64,000 nt of DNA. It comes from Phycisphaeraceae bacterium (GTDB lineage: Bacteria; Planctomycetota; Phycisphaerae; Phycisphaerales; UBA1924). The stretch covers positions 744,001 through 808,000 of the forward strand of contig JAHBXC010000002.1 of the NCBI GenBank assembly GCA_019636675.1. Reading direction: 5' to 3'. The position numbers and the translations under genes were made by a program. Shown here one piece after another: positions 32,502 to 41,664 of the stretch (its first letter is position 1; each line of letters starts with the position of its first letter). The notes under the pieces are model-generated. The model had not been told where the DNA came from. It did no database searches and worked only from the letters and a program-made list of their open reading frames with translations.

Positions 32502-34070
32502 GTGAGTCAGCCGACGGCGGGGAACCCCGAGCCGCAGCCCAAGCCGGAAGAGCCCGCCGCGCCCGTTCGCGTCAGGTCGCCGCGCGCGCCCGTCAAACGA
32601 CTCACCGACGACGGGCGACTGACCAGCGGCAAGCTCGCCGGGCTCACCATGTGGGGCGCGATCTTCACGCTCTCCTGGCCCATCTTCCTCGAATCGCTCA
32701 TGAACTGGCTCGTCGGCGCCGTCGACACGGTCCTCTCCGCCGGGCTCAGCGTCGCCGCCGCCGACGCGATCGCGGGCGGCGCCTACATCAACTGGGCCAT
32801 CTCGCTCGTGGGCATGTCGATCGGGGTGGGCACGACCGCCGTCGTGGCGCGCAGCGTGGGCAAGGGCCGACAGGCCGCCGCCGACGCGGCGCTGGGACAG
32901 AGCGTGCTGCTCAGTCTCCTCGCCGGCGCCCTCACAGGCCTGCTCGTCTGGCTCACCTGCCCCTGGCTGGCGACCCTGCTCCGTCTGGACCCCGAAGCGA
33001 CGCGCAACTTCGTCGTCTATCTGCGCGTCCTCGCGTGGGGCGTGCCCGGCATCACGCTGCTCGCGACCGGCATCGCCGCCTGTCGCGGCGCCGGCGATTC
33101 GCTCCGCCCCCTCCTCGTGATGGCCGTGCTCAACATCATCAACGCGGTCGTCAGCTGGGTCCTCGCCGGCGTCGACATCGTGCGCGCCAACCTCGTCGAT
33201 GGGGAACTCGTGCAGCGCACGCTGCTCCACAACCCCTTCGGCATCAACATGGGCGTCAGCGGCATCGCCTGGGGCACCGTCGTCGCGTGGTGGCTCGGCG
33301 CCTTCGCGATCGCCGCCCTCCTCGTCAGCGGCAAAAGCGGCATCAGACTCCGGCGCCGGCGCCTGCGCTACGACCAGGTCACCACCGTCCGCATCGCGCG
33401 CCAGGCCTTCCCGAACTTCCTCGAGATGGTCGGGATGTTCGTCGGCAACTTCCTCGTCGTCATGATGGTCGGCTGGATGGCGCTCCCGGGCCTGCTCGGC
33501 GCCCACATCGTCGCCATCCGCATCGAGGCGATCAGTTTCCTCCCCGGCTTCGCCATGTCGATCGCGTCCGCCACGCTCGTCGGGCAGTACCTCGGCGCAG
33601 GCAGCCACAAACTCGCCAACCGCAGCGTCTGGGCGTGCACCTGGATCACCGCGGCGTTCATGGGCCTCATGGGCATCGCGTTCCTCACCGTCCCGGTGCT
33701 CATCACCGGCCTCTTCACGCCCCAGGCGGCGCACCTCGAGTACACGCCCAAGCTCCTCATCATCGCCGGCATCATCCAGATCCCCTTCGGCGTGGGCATG
33801 GTCTTCCGCTCTGCGCTGCGGGGCGCCGGCGACGCCAAGGTTGTCATGTGGCTCACCTGGATCACCACCTGGGGCGTGCGCCTCCCCTTGGCCTTCCTGC
33901 TCTCGGGCGTCGATCCGCCGCCGATCTTCGGCATCCAGTTCGAGAACCCCTCGCCCTGGGAGGGCGGCCTCGTCGGGCTGTGGTACGGGCTCGCGATCGA
34001 GCTCGTCGTCCGCTGCGCCGCGTTCATGGGGCGATGGCTGCAGGGGTCGTGGAAGAATATGAGGGTGTGA
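32502..34070 (+). CDS. MATE-family efflux transporter
   Basis: 522 residues with two six-helix bundles typical of MATE drug/metabolite:cation antiporters. LTMWGAIFTLSWPIFLESL opens the first bundle; AACRGAGDSLRPL and, in the second bundle, SALRGAGDAKVVM are the repeated family motifs. A Pro-rich cytosolic leader of about 45 residues precedes the first helix. GTG 32502 follows CGGAGG by 5 bases, and TACCAT lies at 32480-32485, so the longer upstream frame is not used. Substrate unknown. Confidence 0.93.
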   Translation: MSQPTAGNPEPQPKPEEPAAPVRVRSPRAPVKRLTDDGRLTSGKLAGLTMWGAIFTLSWPIFLESLMNWLVGAVDTVLSAGLSVAAADAIAGGAYINWAISLVGMSIGVGTTAVVARSVGKGRQAAADAALGQSVLLSLLAGALTGLLVWLTCPWLATLLRLDPEATRNFVVYLRVLAWGVPGITLLATGIAACRGAGDSLRPLLVMAVLNIINAVVSWVLAGVDIVRANLVDGELVQRTLLHNPFGINMGVSGIAWGTVVAWWLGAFAIAALLVSGKSGIRLRRRRLRYDQVTTVRIARQAFPNFLEMVGMFVGNFLVVMMVGWMALPGLLGAHIVAIRIEAISFLPGFAMSIASATLVGQYLGAGSHKLANRSVWACTWITAAFMGLMGIAFLTVPVLITGLFTPQAAHLEYTPKLLIIAGIIQIPFGVGMVFRSALRGAGDAKVVMWLTWITTWGVRLPLAFLLSGVDPPPIFGIQFENPSPWEGGLVGLWYGLAIELVVRCAAFMGRWLQGSWKNMRV

Positions 34071-34072
34071 AG

Positions 34073-34100
34073 AAGGCATCAGGCAAGAGGCACGAGGCAC
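34073..34100 (+). repeat. Heptanucleotide tandem repeat after the MATE gene
   Basis: Four units, AAGGCAT, CAGGCAA, GAGGCAC and GAGGCAC, start two bases after the stop codon. Same unit family as the array after mraY. Confidence 0.8.
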
Positions 34101-34114
34101 GGGGAAGAGACGAT

Positions 34115-34142
34115 GGGTGGCGTGGTACGGCGCAGCCGTGCC
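34115..34142 (+). repeat. 28-bp interspersed repeat, copy 1
   Basis: An exact 28-base copy of a sequence at 47368-47395. Its core is nearly palindromic: TGGTACGGC, GCA, then GCCGTGCC. Here it lies between the MATE gene and the acetyltransferase gene, just after a heptanucleotide array. Confidence 0.85.
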
Positions 34143-34170
34143 GCGAGGATCGACAGAAGGAGCGTTCGCA

Positions 34171-34686
34171 GTGACACAGTCGCGTTCGTTCAGCATCCGA
34201 GAAGCAACCGACGCGGATCTCCCGGCGATCTTCGAGATCTACAACCGGCACGCGCTCCACGGCGTCGCGACCTTCGACACCCAGCCGCGCACGCTCGCGA
34301 CGCACGCCGATTTCCTTCGCAAACGCGCGCCCTCCCACCCGGTCGTCGTCGCGGTCGACGACGACGGCGCCGTGCTCGGCTACGCGTCGCTCTCGAGCTG
34401 GAGCGACAAGTGCGCCTACGCGCGCGCCGCCGAGTTCTCGGTGTACGTGCGCGACGACGCGCAGGGGCGCGGCGTGGGGCGAGCCCTCGCCGAGGAGATA
34501 TTCCGTCGCGGCCCCCGGGGCGGCGTGTTCGTCGCCCTCTCACGCATCGCGATCGCGCCCGAGACCGAGCCCAGCGTGCGCCTGCACGAAAGACTCGGCT
34601 TCGAGCGCATCGGCGTCCAGCGCCGCGTGGGCGAGAAGTTCGGGCGCATCCTCGATGTGCTGTTGATGGAAAAGCACCTGGACTGA
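34171..34686 (+). CDS. GNAT N-acetyltransferase, phosphinothricin acetyltransferase type
   Basis: 171 residues from GTG 34171, with AAGGAG 9 bases upstream. SIREATDADLPAIFEIYNRH is the typical start of the PAT/MnaT group. The acetyl-CoA loop reads DDAQGRGVGRALAEE (Q/RxxGxG/A), and the C-terminal HERLGFERIGVQRRVGEKF is the family's helix and strand. It probably acetylates an amino-acid analogue or a related small amine. The substrate cannot be named from sequence. An upstream in-frame ATG (34117) lies inside the repeat and is rejected. Confidence 0.88.
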   Translation: MTQSRSFSIREATDADLPAIFEIYNRHALHGVATFDTQPRTLATHADFLRKRAPSHPVVVAVDDDGAVLGYASLSSWSDKCAYARAAEFSVYVRDDAQGRGVGRALAEEIFRRGPRGGVFVALSRIAIAPETEPSVRLHERLGFERIGVQRRVGEKFGRILDVLLMEKHLD

Positions 34687-34702
34687 GCCGGGCGCTCCCC
34701 AG

Positions 34703-35497
34703 TCACGCCCCGATGCGCAGCCGGTCCGCCAGCGGCGCCGGCAGGCCGGCGTCGGCGATCTTGCGCATCGTCGCGTCGAGGTCGTACGACACGCGACGGA
34801 TCTGCACGGTGCGCGCTGTCGTGTCGAGGATCGCGTACGACGCGTCGGGGTTGCCGTCGCGGGGCTGGCCGACGGCGCCGGGGTTGACGATGAAGCGGGC
34901 CGCGCCGTTTGCGGGGCCCTCGGGCAGGCGGATCGCCGCCTCGGCCGCCAGGTGGTGCCCTCGGACGACCTCGCGAGGGGCGTCCGGCCCGTTGCCGGCG
35001 AGCACCAGCGAGGGCTGCTTCACCAGCGAGAACGCCGAGGGGATGTGCGTGTGCCCGACCGCCGCGAAGGGCCCCCGGAACGCGTCGAAGGTGCGCTTGG
35101 CGGCTTCGGGCGAGTAGAGGTACTCCCACCGGTCCGGACCGAGCGAGGCGTGCGCGATCGTGAGCCCGTCCACGCAGTCGGCCAGCGGCCAGTCGGCGAT
35201 GGCGCGCCGGTGCAGGCCCGAGAGGTCGCTGCGCGCGAAAAGAATCGCGGCCTTGGCGCGCTCGTTAAAGCGGTCCAGGGGCGAGTCCGAGAAGACCGCT
35301 TCGTCGTGGTTGCCCAGCACGACCGCGTCGCAGCAGTCGTAGACCAGCTCGACGCACGCCGCCGGGTCGGGGCCATAGCCCACCACGTCGCCCAGGCAGA
35401 GCGTGTGGTCGACGTCGACGCGCGACAGGTCGTCGAGCACGGCCTCGAGGGCCTCGAGGTTGGCGTGGATATCGGCGAGGAGGGCGAAGCGAGGCAT
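34703..35497 (-). CDS. Calcineurin-like metallophosphoesterase
   Basis: 264 residues, metal-dependent phosphoesterase. Motifs in order: LLADIHANLEALEAVL (D and H ligands), LGDVVGYGPDP, LGNHDEAVF, and GHTHIPSAF, followed by VNPGAVGQPRDG. This is the YfcE/MJ0936-like group, often acting on phosphodiesters or nucleotides. It is convergent with the acetyltransferase and on the same strand as infC, which ends 282 bases upstream behind a terminator. Confidence 0.9.
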   Translation of the reverse strand: MPRFALLADIHANLEALEAVLDDLSRVDVDHTLCLGDVVGYGPDPAACVELVYDCCDAVVLGNHDEAVFSDSPLDRFNERAKAAILFARSDLSGLHRRAIADWPLADCVDGLTIAHASLGPDRWEYLYSPEAAKRTFDAFRGPFAAVGHTHIPSAFSLVKQPSLVLAGNGPDAPREVVRGHHLAAEAAIRLPEGPANGAARFIVNPGAVGQPRDGNPDASYAILDTTARTVQIRRVSYDLDATMRKIADAGLPAPLADRLRIGA

Positions 35498-35714
35498 GGT
35501 CAGGGACCCTGCTGCCTTGAAGGCGGCGAGGGGTGCGTACGGGGCGTCGGGTCTGGACGGGTGTGCGGCGGGTGTTCGGCAGGAACCCCGCCGGGGCGGG
35601 GAAGTATCGGTCAGAATGAGGCGTCGGTGCGACGGAAGTTGGCCAAAGGTTCCGTGTGGTTCGTGAAGGGCTCGGGGTGATTCCGCCCCGGGCGGATATC
35701 TGGATGCGCGAACG

Positions 35715-35747
35715 AAGAAACCCCGTCGCGTGCTTGACGCTCCGGGG
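35715..35747 (-). terminator. Rho-independent terminator after infC
   Basis: On the minus strand CCCCG and CGGGG form the outer stem, a GA/GA internal pair follows, and GCGT/ACGC with loop CAAGC forms the inner stem. TTTCTT comes directly after. It lies 33 bases beyond the infC stop. Confidence 0.75.
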
Positions 35748-35779
35748 CTGAAAAGGTCGTTCGGGATGCCGGGAAGGCG

Positions 35780-36571
<792 letters not shown>

Positions 36572-36574
<3 letters not shown>

Positions 36575-36587
36575 GTGTGTGCTCCTT
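36572..36587 (-). promoter_or_regulatory. Ribosome site and AUC start codon of infC
   Basis: AAGGAG, the spacer CACACAC (7 bases), then ATC. The site is close to ideal, which supports initiation at a non-standard codon. In E. coli the AUU start of infC is the basis of autoregulation by IF-3; the same is inferred here. Confidence 0.8.
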
Positions 36588-36927
36588 GTGTTCAGGCAGA
36601 GAGGCGCCGCGCGCGTCGTGCGCGGGCGGGTGAAACAACAGCGCCTGCGCCGGAAGGCCGGGCGGGCGCGGGGTCGATGGGTTGGATGAGACGCGACGCC
36701 CTCATGAGCAGGGGCGCGCGAACGCCGACGCGTGGAGTGTCGAGCCGAGTTTCGCGGAGCGCGATGTCGTCAGGACCATGGTGGGCGGCGGGCGACTGAT
36801 GCCCCGGACCCGGGGCGTGGGGCGTCCCGACTCTCGGGAACGCGTCTGAAGACTAACCCACGGCCAGAGGGGAAGCAAGACAGGAATCGCGAAAGGGGCT
36901 CCCCGAGACCGGCGATGCGGGCCCTGA
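36588..36927. other. Region between the SpoIIE phosphatase and infC, no gene seen
   Basis: About 340 bases upstream of the infC ribosome site on the minus strand. I see no conserved frame, no strong terminator after the phosphatase (a short GGGGAGCCCC followed by TTTC is the best candidate) and no clear promoter. It probably is the infC leader plus promoter, or a readthrough spacer in a thrS-phosphatase-infC unit. Confidence 0.35.
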
Positions 36928-38247
36928 TCACCGGATCTTGGCGAGCAGGAGGGTGCGATCGTCGTCCGGGGCGGCGCTGCGCGTGAAGGTCTCGAGGTCC
37001 TCGAGGATCGAGGCGATGAGGCCCGACGCCGTCAGGGCGCAGTCCTCGATGGCCCTCTGGAGGCGCGCCGTGCCGTACATCTGGCGGTCGGGGCCGAAGG
37101 CCTCGGTGATGCCGTCGGTGTAGAACACGACCTGGTCGCCCGCCGAGAGGGCCGTCGTGGCGGACTCGTACACGACCGAATCGTCGATGCCCAGGGGGAG
37201 CGACCGCCCTTCGTCGAGCGCGAAGGAGGAGCCGTCGGTGCACCGCTTCACGAGGGGCAGGGGGTGCCCGGCGTTGCTGTAGAGGAACGAGCGGGTTCGC
37301 TGGTCGTACACGCCGTAGAACGCGGTGACGAACGCCCCGGTGTCGCGGGTGTAGCGGGAGGCGAGGTCGCGATTGATCGCCCCGAGAAAGGCGCCCGGGT
37401 CATGGGCCACGGCGCGATGGTTGTGCGCGAGGGAGTGGGTGATCGCCATCAGGACCGCCGCCGGCGTGCCGTGCCCGACGACATCGGCCATGATGATGCC
37501 GATCCTCCCCTCGCCCAGCGAGAAGACGTCGTAATAGTCGCCCCCGGCGCGCCGCGAGGTCGCGTAGTGGGCCGCGAGGTCGAGGTTCTCGCACTTGGGC
37601 AGCGCCGTCGGGAGGAGCGAGCGCTGGAGGTCGGCGACATAGCGCAGCTCGGAATCGACCTCCTGGTACGCCTTGTCGAGCTCGGCGGACAGCACCAGGT
37701 TGTGCGTGGCGCGACCGAACAGGTTGGAGAGCCAGACAAGCTCCGGCAGCTTCTCGTGCACAAAGGCGTCGGGGTCGCGGCGCATCAGGATGACGCCGTT
37801 CATGGCCGTGCCTTTGTCGAAGTTGGGGATGAAGACCAGCGAGCCCATCCCCTCGAAGTATTCGCGAGCGGGCTCGTCGTGCGCGAGCTCGATCCTGTTC
37901 AGGATGCGCGGCTCGTCGCCGTAGATCAGCTCGCCCAGCAGCCCGCCCTCGAGGACCGGCAGGCGATGCGGCTCCTTCCAGGGATTGATCTTGTCCTGCC
38001 AGATCGACGCGCGCGTCACCCGGTACTTCGGGGCTTCGATGTTCCGGCGCGACAGCGCGACCAGCCGGTCGCTCGGCGTGAGCTGGCGTGTCCGTACCGA
38101 ATACTTGCGGACGAGCGATTCCGGGTCCGACTCCAGACTCATCTCGCGCATGGCCTCGACGACGATCGAGAGCCGCTCCCGCCAGTTCTGCGGCGGGCCC
38201 GGGGGGGCGTCGGGCGTCGGGATGGGCGTTGGCGTCGCGTCGGGCAT
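36928..38247 (-). CDS. SpoIIE/RsbU-type PP2C serine phosphatase
   Basis: 439 residues. The N-terminal 200 form a GAF-like sensory region (LVFIPNFDKGTAMNGVILMRR). A coiled-coil linker AELDKAYQEVDSELRYVADL leads into the phosphatase with LQRSLLPTALP, RAGGDYYDVFSL (metal-binding Asp), IIMADVVGHGTPAAVLMA, SNAGHPLPLV and FYTDGITEA. Such enzymes dephosphorylate anti-sigma antagonists in partner-switching pathways. No anti-sigma factor or STAS protein is nearby. It sits between thrS and infC on the same strand. The start MPDATPTPIP is followed by a Pro-rich stretch. Confidence 0.92.
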   Translation of the reverse strand: MPDATPTPIPTPDAPPGPPQNWRERLSIVVEAMREMSLESDPESLVRKYSVRTRQLTPSDRLVALSRRNIEAPKYRVTRASIWQDKINPWKEPHRLPVLEGGLLGELIYGDEPRILNRIELAHDEPAREYFEGMGSLVFIPNFDKGTAMNGVILMRRDPDAFVHEKLPELVWLSNLFGRATHNLVLSAELDKAYQEVDSELRYVADLQRSLLPTALPKCENLDLAAHYATSRRAGGDYYDVFSLGEGRIGIIMADVVGHGTPAAVLMAITHSLAHNHRAVAHDPGAFLGAINRDLASRYTRDTGAFVTAFYGVYDQRTRSFLYSNAGHPLPLVKRCTDGSSFALDEGRSLPLGIDDSVVYESATTALSAGDQVVFYTDGITEAFGPDRQMYGTARLQRAIEDCALTASGLIASILEDLETFTRSAAPDDDRTLLLAKIR

Positions 38248-38258
38248 GCTCGTCAATC

Positions 38259-40340
38259 TCAGGCGTTCACGCTCGCCCCGAAACGCTCGAGGACGGTTGT
38301 CTTGCCCTTGCTTTCGATTTCCTCGGCGATCAGTTGCACGAACTCGTCGAGAGGCATCGAGCCAAGGTCCTTCTGGATGCCCCGGGCGCGGACCGAGACC
38401 GCGCGCTGCTCCGCGTCGCGCGGGCCGACGACGAGCATGTACGGGACCTTCTCGTCCGCCGCGACCTTCACCTTGCCCTGGATGCGATCGCTCGAGTCGT
38501 CCAGCGCGCAGCGCACGCCGCTGGCTTTGAGCATCGCGTGGACCTCTCGGGCGTAGTCCAGCGACTTGTCGCTGATGGGCAGCACGCGGCACTGCTCGGG
38601 GCTCAGCCAGGTGGGGAACGCGCCGGCGAAGTGCTCGATCAGCACGCCGCAGAAACGCTCCATGCTGCCGAAGGGCGCGCGATGGATCATCACCGGGCGG
38701 TGGGCCTGGTTGTCGGGGCCGATGTACGAGATGTCGAAGCGGTTGGGCAGGTTGTAATCGACCTGCACCGTACCGAGCTGCCACTCGCGCCCGATCACGT
38801 CGCGCACCACGAAGTCGATCTTGGGCCCGTAGAACGCCGCTTCGCCGGGTTCCTCCGTGAACTTCACGCCCAGGGTCTGGGCGGCGGCGCGGCAGGCGGC
38901 CTCCGCCTTGTCCCAGTTCGCCGGGTCGCCGGTGTACTTGTTGGAATCCGGGTCGCGCAGGCCCAAGCGCACGCGATAGTCGCTGATGCCCAGCGTGCCG
39001 AGGATCAGCTTCACGAGCGAGAGGCAGCCCATCAGCTCCGCCGGGACCTGGTCCTCGGTGCAGAAGAGGTGCGCGTCGTCCTGCGTGAAGCCGCGCACGC
39101 GGGTCATGCCGTTGAGCTCGCCCGACTGCTCCCACCGATAGACCGTGCCGAACTCCGCGAGCCGGAGCGGCAGGTCGCGGTACGAGCGTGGCTCGCTCGC
39201 GTAGATCTTGATGTGGTGGGGGCAGTTCATGGGCTTGAGCATGAAGCCCTCGACCTCGCCCGTGGTCACCCTGCTCATGAGATCGGCGCAACCGCAGCCC
39301 TCGTCGGCGAGCATCTGGAGCGACTCGCGCTCGACGATCGGGGGGAACTGCGACTCGGCGTAGTAGGGGAAGTGCCCGCTCGTGCGATAGAGCGCGAGCT
39401 TGCCGATGTGGGGCGTGAAGACCTGGAAGTAGCCCTGCTTCTTCAGTTCGGCGCCGATGAACTTCTGGAGTTCGTCGCGCACGATCGCGCCCTTGGGCGT
39501 CCAGAGGATGAGGCCCTGCCCGACGTCCTCGTCGATGTGGAAGAGGCGGAGTTGCTTGCCCAGCGCGCGGTGATCGCGCTTCTTCGCCTCGTCGAGCTGG
39601 TTCAGGTGCGCGTCGAGGTCGGCCTTCGAGAAGAACGCCGTGCCGTAGACGCGGATCAGCCGGTCGGAGTTCTCGTCGCCCTTCCAGTAGGAGGACGCCA
39701 GCGACATGACCTTGAACGCGCCGATGCGCCCCGTGCTGGGCACATGCGGGCCGCGGCAGAGGTCTTCCCAGTTCTTGCCCGGCGCGCCGGTGGCGTACCA
39801 CGACAGCGTCGACGAGCCGCCCTCGATGGCGCGCTCGGCGTTGTCGAGCTTGTACTTGCTGCCCTCCGACTTCAACTTCGCGACGCCCTGATCGATGGGC
39901 ATGTCGTAGCGCGTGAAGGGCCGGTCCTCGGCGACGATCTTCGCCATCTCGGCCTCGATGAGCGGGAACTCGTCGGACGAGAGCGTGGTCCCGGCCGGCA
40001 GGTACATGTCGTAGTAGAACCCGTTCTCGAGGGGCGGGCCGTACACGAGCATGACGCCGGGCTTGAGGCGCTGGATGGCCTCGGCCATCACGTGCGCCGT
40101 CGAGTGGCGCAGCAGGTACATGGCCTGCGCGTCGGGCTGCTTGTCGCGGGTCGTGGGGGTGATGATCGCGAGCGAGCAGTCGCGGTCCAGAGTGGTCGAG
40201 AGGTCGCGCAGCTCGCCGTCCACGGTGCAGCCGACCGCGGCCTGCGCGAGCCGGGGGCCGATGTCCTGGGCGACCCGCAGAGCGGTCACCGGGGCGTCGT
40301 AGGAGCGAACAGAGCCGTCGGGGAGAGTGATGCGGGGCAT
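38259..40340 (-). CDS. thrS: Threonyl-tRNA synthetase
   Basis: Class II synthetase of 693 residues. A TGS domain (about 1-60), the editing domain with LLRHSTAHVMAEAI, the catalytic core with zinc-binding MLKPMNCPHHIKIY, motif 2 around PLRLAEFGTVYRWEQSGEL, and the C-terminal anticodon-binding domain (AREVHAMLKASGVRC) are all present. GAAGG precedes ATG 40340. The gene is followed by the phosphatase gene after 11 bases and then by infC, a variant of the common thrS-infC arrangement. Confidence 0.97.
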   Translation of the reverse strand: MPRITLPDGSVRSYDAPVTALRVAQDIGPRLAQAAVGCTVDGELRDLSTTLDRDCSLAIITPTTRDKQPDAQAMYLLRHSTAHVMAEAIQRLKPGVMLVYGPPLENGFYYDMYLPAGTTLSSDEFPLIEAEMAKIVAEDRPFTRYDMPIDQGVAKLKSEGSKYKLDNAERAIEGGSSTLSWYATGAPGKNWEDLCRGPHVPSTGRIGAFKVMSLASSYWKGDENSDRLIRVYGTAFFSKADLDAHLNQLDEAKKRDHRALGKQLRLFHIDEDVGQGLILWTPKGAIVRDELQKFIGAELKKQGYFQVFTPHIGKLALYRTSGHFPYYAESQFPPIVERESLQMLADEGCGCADLMSRVTTGEVEGFMLKPMNCPHHIKIYASEPRSYRDLPLRLAEFGTVYRWEQSGELNGMTRVRGFTQDDAHLFCTEDQVPAELMGCLSLVKLILGTLGISDYRVRLGLRDPDSNKYTGDPANWDKAEAACRAAAQTLGVKFTEEPGEAAFYGPKIDFVVRDVIGREWQLGTVQVDYNLPNRFDISYIGPDNQAHRPVMIHRAPFGSMERFCGVLIEHFAGAFPTWLSPEQCRVLPISDKSLDYAREVHAMLKASGVRCALDDSSDRIQGKVKVAADEKVPYMLVVGPRDAEQRAVSVRARGIQKDLGSMPLDEFVQLIAEEIESKGKTTVLERFGASVNA

Positions 40341-40497
40341 GCGCGGCCTTCAGACAGGGCTGGGGGGACTCAGGACAGGCGAAGCGTAGCGGGCCGGGAG
40401 GCCCGTGTGGGCGCCCGTTTGACGCCGCGACCCGCACAACGCACCATGTGGGACGGTCGCGGTCCCGCGGCCCCAACCTCTTGAGGTCTTCACGATC

Positions 40498-40998
40498 GTG
40501 ATCTGTCCCTACTGCTCTGCCAACCAGGACCGCGTCATCGATTCCCGCTCGAGCGAGGGGGGGCTGGTCGTTCGCAGGCGTCGCCAGTGCGAGGTCTGCG
40601 GGCGGCGGTTCACGACCTACGAGCGCGTGGAAGAGGCCCCTCGCCTCACGGTGATCAAGCGCGACGGCAAGCGCGAGCCCTTCGACCGCGAGAAGATCGC
40701 GCGGAGCGTCGCCCTCGCCTGCGGGAAGCGCCCGATCCCCGAGCGGGACAAGGACGCGCTGATCGACGCCGTCGAGGAGGCCCTGCACCGCGAGTTCGAC
40801 CGCGAGGCGCCCACGCGCGAGATCGGCGACCGGGTGATGGCGCTGCTGCGCGATCTCGACGAGGTCGCGTATGTCCGCTTCGCGAGCGAGCATCACAACT
40901 TCCAGAACGCCGCGGAGTTGCAGCGCGAGCTCGAGGAGCTGCGCCAGCGGGTCCGCGACGTGAAGGACCAGCAGAAGCTGTTCGTCGAGGGCGAATGA
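40498..40998 (+). CDS. nrdR: Transcriptional repressor NrdR
   Basis: Nucleotide-sensing repressor of ribonucleotide reductase genes, 166 residues. The zinc ribbon uses CPYC at 3-6 and CEVCGRRF at 31-38; the ATP-cone starts LTVIKRDGKREPFDREKIA. GTG 40498 is placed by the family's MxCPYC start. The C-terminus continues about 20 residues past the core as a charged helix. No nrd gene is in this window. Confidence 0.96.
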   Translation: MICPYCSANQDRVIDSRSSEGGLVVRRRRQCEVCGRRFTTYERVEEAPRLTVIKRDGKREPFDREKIARSVALACGKRPIPERDKDALIDAVEEALHREFDREAPTREIGDRVMALLRDLDEVAYVRFASEHHNFQNAAELQRELEELRQRVRDVKDQQKLFVEGE

Positions 40999-41055
40999 TG
41001 CGCGCAGTCTCGCGCCGGGCTGGACCGGCGGGGCGCCGGGGGGGAGACTGAGGGC

Positions 41056-41652
41056 ATGACACGACGCGAACGATTCGAGACCGTCGCCGGGCTGGCGATC
41101 GCCGGGCTGCTCGCCGGGTGCGGGCCTTCCGCCCCGCCGACGCCGGACACGACCGCCGAGGCGCGGGCCGAGATCGAGCACGAGCAGGTCGAAGTGGGCC
41201 CGATGCCGCTGCAGTCCGCCCTGCAGGAAGCCGACCTTCGCATCCGCGCCGAGCCGGCGACCCCGGGCGAGGAGGCGTCGCGCGAAGACGCCGGGCGCGC
41301 GGCCCAGAGCGTTTCGCCGAACCGCGTGTCGGGCGCGAATGCCGTCAGCGGGTCCGCGTCGGGCGTGTGGCGTGCCGACGGGCGCCCGACCTGGTGGGTC
41401 GATCGGCCGGGCTGGCGCGACGGGCGCTACCTGCTGTCCGCCGAGGCGATGGGCGACGACGTGCTGAGCGCGCGACGCGCGGCGCTCGCGGCGGCGCGCG
41501 CGGACGCCGAGCGCGCGCTGGGGCGAGGCATGCGCGACGAGCGCGTCGAATCGGCGATCGTGCGCCGGCTGTCGACAGACTCGCCGGGCGCGCCGGGTCG
41601 CGAGCGGTATGTGGGGTATGTGCGTCTCTCGGCGCTGCGCGCCGGGGACTGA
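41056..41652 (+). CDS. Putative lipoprotein
   Basis: 198 residues. The signal ends in the lipobox LLAGC, so it should be lipid-anchored. The middle is low-complexity (Glu/Ala/Ser), and the C-terminal part, WWVDRPGWRDGRYLLSAEA followed by ARRAALAAARADAERALG, resembles the LPP20-like pattern of envelope lipoproteins. GAGACTGAGGG lies upstream of the ATG. Function unknown; family assignment is tentative. Confidence 0.7.
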   Translation: MTRRERFETVAGLAIAGLLAGCGPSAPPTPDTTAEARAEIEHEQVEVGPMPLQSALQEADLRIRAEPATPGEEASREDAGRAAQSVSPNRVSGANAVSGSASGVWRADGRPTWWVDRPGWRDGRYLLSAEAMGDDVLSARRAALAAARADAERALGRGMRDERVESAIVRRLSTDSPGAPGRERYVGYVRLSALRAGD

Positions 41653-41664
41653 GCCGACGCGCGC

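Noticed and set aside
29583..34196. A 1,537-codon open frame on the minus strand
   Set aside because: It covers murF, mraY, the MATE gene and the acetyltransferase antisense, and its sequence is Arg/Asp/His-rich without any domain. It is a high-GC shadow frame.
38248..41181. The long minus-strand frame upstream of the SpoIIE phosphatase
   Set aside because: It is in frame with the phosphatase but runs antisense or out of frame through thrS and nrdR; family alignment puts the phosphatase start at 38247.
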